DNA of 64,000 nt, from contig CAYMUL010000001.1 of assembly GCA_964393605.1 (NCBI GenBank), positions 213,272 to 277,271 on the forward strand, given 5' to 3'. Origin of the DNA: CAYMUL01 sp964393605 (GTDB lineage Bacteria; Bacteroidota; Ignavibacteria; Ignavibacteriales; Ignavibacteriaceae). Under the pieces are notes generated by a model, which was given only the letters and a program-made list of their open reading frames with translations, was not told the DNA's origin and did not search any database. A program made the translations under genes and the position numbers. Shown one piece after another: positions 61,780 through 64,000 of this stretch (position 1 is its first letter; each line of letters opens with the position of its first letter).

Positions 61780-63462
61780 ATGAAATCTCTATTCAAATTT
61801 TTTCTCGTTCTTTTATTAGGAAGTAATTTTTCTTTTGCACAAAGCTCCGATTTGCCAATAATGACTTACTGGCAGGGCGGCGAATTATATTTTGACTTCA
61901 ACTTCGGAATGAACACAAGTGGAGTCGGCAGAGGTGCAGGTACCTTTTTCGGAAGTACAATTTCCCCTCGAATGAGAGTAAGCTCGGCAAGTGTATTTAG
62001 AAATCCCGCAGAACTCGGACTGCTTCAATTCAATTCTTCGGTTATAGAGACTAAATTCGGCATCGGAAATAATGAATTCGGTTTAACTGCTTCAAGTCTT
62101 GTTTCCGAAAAAGAACTTACAAAAAATACCGACACATTTTTGAAAGACACTGCAACATTTCTTTTCAAACCCGGCGGCTTTAGAAAGGATATGAATTTGA
62201 AAGATGTCGATGTCGGACAAATTGCACAGGTGAGTTCATTTTCAATTGCCGGACCATTCCCCGCGTATAAAAAGTTATTCTTCGGCTTCGGCGTTTATTA
62301 TCCCTTCAACGTCTCCATGAAATTTAGAGCTAACGGAATTAGAACAAAATTGGAATCAACAAAAATTGTTTCCGACCAGGAAATGAAAGTTGATATCGTT
62401 TTAAACACAAACATTCTAAACGAAATGTACTTGAGAACCAATGTTATCACGCTTGCATCGGCTTACGATTTTGGCGAAACTAAGTTTGGCAAGTTTGTAC
62501 TCGGCGTTTCCGCTAATCGTTATCAAGTAGATCACCTCATAGATTTCAACATTCGTACCGACGGAATGGTTGTTATGAATAGAACTTCGGAACATCACTT
62601 CAACGATCCCGAAGATTTGAGCATTGATACATCAAAAGGGGAAAGCAATGAAATGTATTTTACTGCAAAAGGAAATTTTAAAGTAACGAATTGGGGATAC
62701 AGAATAGGTTTGTACTACGACCCCTCAAACTGGCTTCCTTCTCTTTCGTTTATGAATTTTAATTTTGTGCTCGATAATATTCCCGAATTTGTAATGACCG
62801 ATAAAGATGCTTATGTGAAAAGTTTTCAGCCCGTATTCTTAAAGGGTACTTTTGTCGGTGAAAAAGAAAATGCAATCGATATAAATGTTGGTGATCTGGA
62901 CCCTTCCCGCCCGAATTTAACCCGTCCCACTTTCAATGAATTTTCGAACGAAGTTAGAATTTCACTTCCTTCAACTTTTACATTCGGAATGGATTTTTCG
63001 GTTTGGGAACATGTACTCGCAATTAATTTTGTAAAATATCTTACCCCTGCTTCGTATCAATTTGGAAAATATAAATTCGGTAAGTCAGCCGATCTCGGAA
63101 TAAAAATGGGAGCGGATATAAAATTAGCGGATGAGCTAAAAGGTTGGGGTTGGGCTTTAGTGCCGCTCCGCCTACTTTATCTCGATGTGGATGGATTGTT
63201 GCTTCAGCTATTCAGAAATAAGACAGGTTATTCTAATCCGCATTATCGGTTGGGTGGAGGAATTGTTTTCGGCGATAAAATTGTTGAAGGGTTTGTTGAT
63301 AAAGACCAGAAAAAACTTTTAGAAGATGCAATGAGTGCGCCACTTCCCGTAGGATTTGCAATGGGAAGAGAATATACGATTCTGAATAATATTGGCGTTG
63401 GTGTCGTAGTCTTTGGCTTTCCCGATTTCGCATTACGTTACTCACTCGAATATAGGTTTTGA
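61780..63462 (+). CDS. Outer-membrane beta-barrel protein, unknown role
   Basis: The 560-residue protein has a signal peptide (to about FSFAQ), GSTISPRMRVSSASVFRNPA near residue 50, a weak PorV-like motif, and a barrel-like body that ends in LRYSLEYRF with a terminal Phe. AAGGAGG lies just before the ATG at 61780. It follows the PorV-like gene by 10 nt, so the three genes from 53624 form one operon. Function is not known; it may be part of the surface assembly of the giant protein. Confidence 0.78.
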   Translation: MKSLFKFFLVLLLGSNFSFAQSSDLPIMTYWQGGELYFDFNFGMNTSGVGRGAGTFFGSTISPRMRVSSASVFRNPAELGLLQFNSSVIETKFGIGNNEFGLTASSLVSEKELTKNTDTFLKDTATFLFKPGGFRKDMNLKDVDVGQIAQVSSFSIAGPFPAYKKLFFGFGVYYPFNVSMKFRANGIRTKLESTKIVSDQEMKVDIVLNTNILNEMYLRTNVITLASAYDFGETKFGKFVLGVSANRYQVDHLIDFNIRTDGMVVMNRTSEHHFNDPEDLSIDTSKGESNEMYFTAKGNFKVTNWGYRIGLYYDPSNWLPSLSFMNFNFVLDNIPEFVMTDKDAYVKSFQPVFLKGTFVGEKENAIDINVGDLDPSRPNLTRPTFNEFSNEVRISLPSTFTFGMDFSVWEHVLAINFVKYLTPASYQFGKYKFGKSADLGIKMGADIKLADELKGWGWALVPLRLLYLDVDGLLLQLFRNKTGYSNPHYRLGGGIVFGDKIVEGFVDKDQKKLLEDAMSAPLPVGFAMGREYTILNNIGVGVVVFGFPDFALRYSLEYRF

Positions 63463-63484
63463 AATTAAGCGGTAAAAAAATTTC

Positions 63485-63511
63485 AAGCCCCGATTAGTCG
63501 GGGCTTTTTTT
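63485..63511 (+). terminator. Rho-independent terminator of the giant-protein operon
   Basis: AAGCCCCGA pairs with TCGGGGCTT around TTAG, followed by a run of T. Confidence 0.9.
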
Positions 63512-63573
63512 ATTTCTTGACTTTGTGCTTAAATGATTTGTAAGTTCAACTAAGAAATTAAATTAATAAGAGG

Positions 63574-63841
63574 ATGTTAACAGATTTTGTTTTACATATC
63601 GTATGGTTCTTGTTAACTCCCGTTGCAGTCATTGAAATTGATTGCGGGGGGAGGGGCAGTGTTTATTTTAAAATTGCTTATCTACCTTGCTTCAGCAGTT
63701 CAAACATACGTTATACTGACTTTAAAAATTATTTCTACTCTTGCTTATTTATCAGCGATAGTAACAGATAGAAATGAAAAGCAAGGGAACAAATCAAATT
63801 TATTACATCATTTCAAATTTTATACAACCGGTTTTATATGA
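63574..63841 (+). pseudogene. Small membrane protein ORF out of frame at a G6 tract
   Basis: From the ATG at 63574 the frame reads MLTDFVLHIVWFLLTPVAVI then EID before a G6-A-G4 stretch (63646-63656). If one G were missing, it would continue as AVFILKLLIYLASAVQTYVI and end after about 88 residues, with two or three membrane helices. As given, the frame runs into a different, less plausible peptide. GAGG touches the ATG. It may be a phase-off gene, an assembly error or a real pseudogene. Confidence 0.35.
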
Positions 63842-63939
63842 CGCGGAAAACTTAAACAGAAATAATTCTAACAAATAGACTGCCGCCGCATATATTTTGC
63901 ATCGGCAATATTTCTTTCCCTAAATAATATTTTACAAAA

Positions 63940-64000
63940 ATGAACAAAATAGTTTCCGGTATAATCATATTTATTCTATCATCGAATTTATTTGGACAAC
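63940..64000 (+). CDS. Start of an exported protein, cut by window edge
   Basis: The ATG at 63940 opens a frame that is still open at the window end and reads as a signal peptide (MNKIVSGIIIFILSSNLFGQ). Only 20 residues are visible, so nothing more can be said about its function. Confidence 0.55.
   Translation, partial: MNKIVSGIIIFILSSNLFGQ

Overview
The window most likely comes from an Ignavibacteria-type bacterium (Bacteroidota/Chlorobi/Ignavibacteriota group). The DNA is AT-rich. Several secreted proteins end in a type IX secretion (T9SS) sorting domain with the QNYPNPFNP motif, there are several PorV/PorQ-like barrels, and one promoter fits the Bacteroidota form (TTG, about 20 bp, TAnnTTTG). 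UGA is an ordinary stop codon here, as it ends many genes. I saw no tRNA, rRNA or CRISPR array.

Region 1 (1-8.9 kb) is ordinary chromosome. It holds a cNMP-binding protein cut by the window edge, a DNA glycosylase, an ECF sigma/zinc-finger anti-sigma pair, OsmC, FmdB and rhodanese proteins, a small signalling operon (secreted protein, membrane protein, histidine kinase, lone receiver), a PorV-like barrel, a thioesterase, and a TetR regulator with a palindromic operator. Region 2 (8.9-14.8 kb) is an accessory island. An hsdM gene is broken by one in-frame UGA, with ORF6N and GIY-YIG genes beside it; short repeats lie inside all three coding regions. A secreted lipoprotein gene and a ParE/Phd toxin-antitoxin module follow, separated by three related attC-like sites that suggest an integrase-less cassette array.

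Region 3 (14.8-28.6 kb, minus strand) is a long co-directional cluster: M20 peptidase, two S51 cyanophycinase-like enzymes, YfcC carrier, RpiR regulator, TonB receptor, PorV-like barrel and T9SS cargo. I read it as a peptide or cyanophycin utilisation locus. Region 4 (28.6-33.8 kb) has an amidohydrolase remnant, a methyltransferase, a cluster of short hairpin repeats, and an operon of two amidohydrolases (one without metal ligands) with crcB and DUF190.

Region 5 (33.9-45.8 kb) is the most unusual part. Two units each carry a duplicated promoter, a poly-C tract (12 and 11 C), a lipoprotein start and a giant T9SS protein with a shared C-terminal module but an unrelated N-terminus. A hexanucleotide repeat with 8 versus 14 units lies at the two outer ends. 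It looks like a recombining, possibly phase-variable, surface-protein locus. Region 6 (45.8-64 kb) returns to core genes: LhgO, GDP-fucose synthesis, a VirK-like protein, an OmpA/TSP3 protein, a Nif3-like protein, a zinc-ribbon coiled coil, a 2379-residue protein with about 16 carboxypeptidase-regulatory-like repeats, two barrels, a small membrane ORF out of frame at a G6 tract, and the start of another secreted protein.
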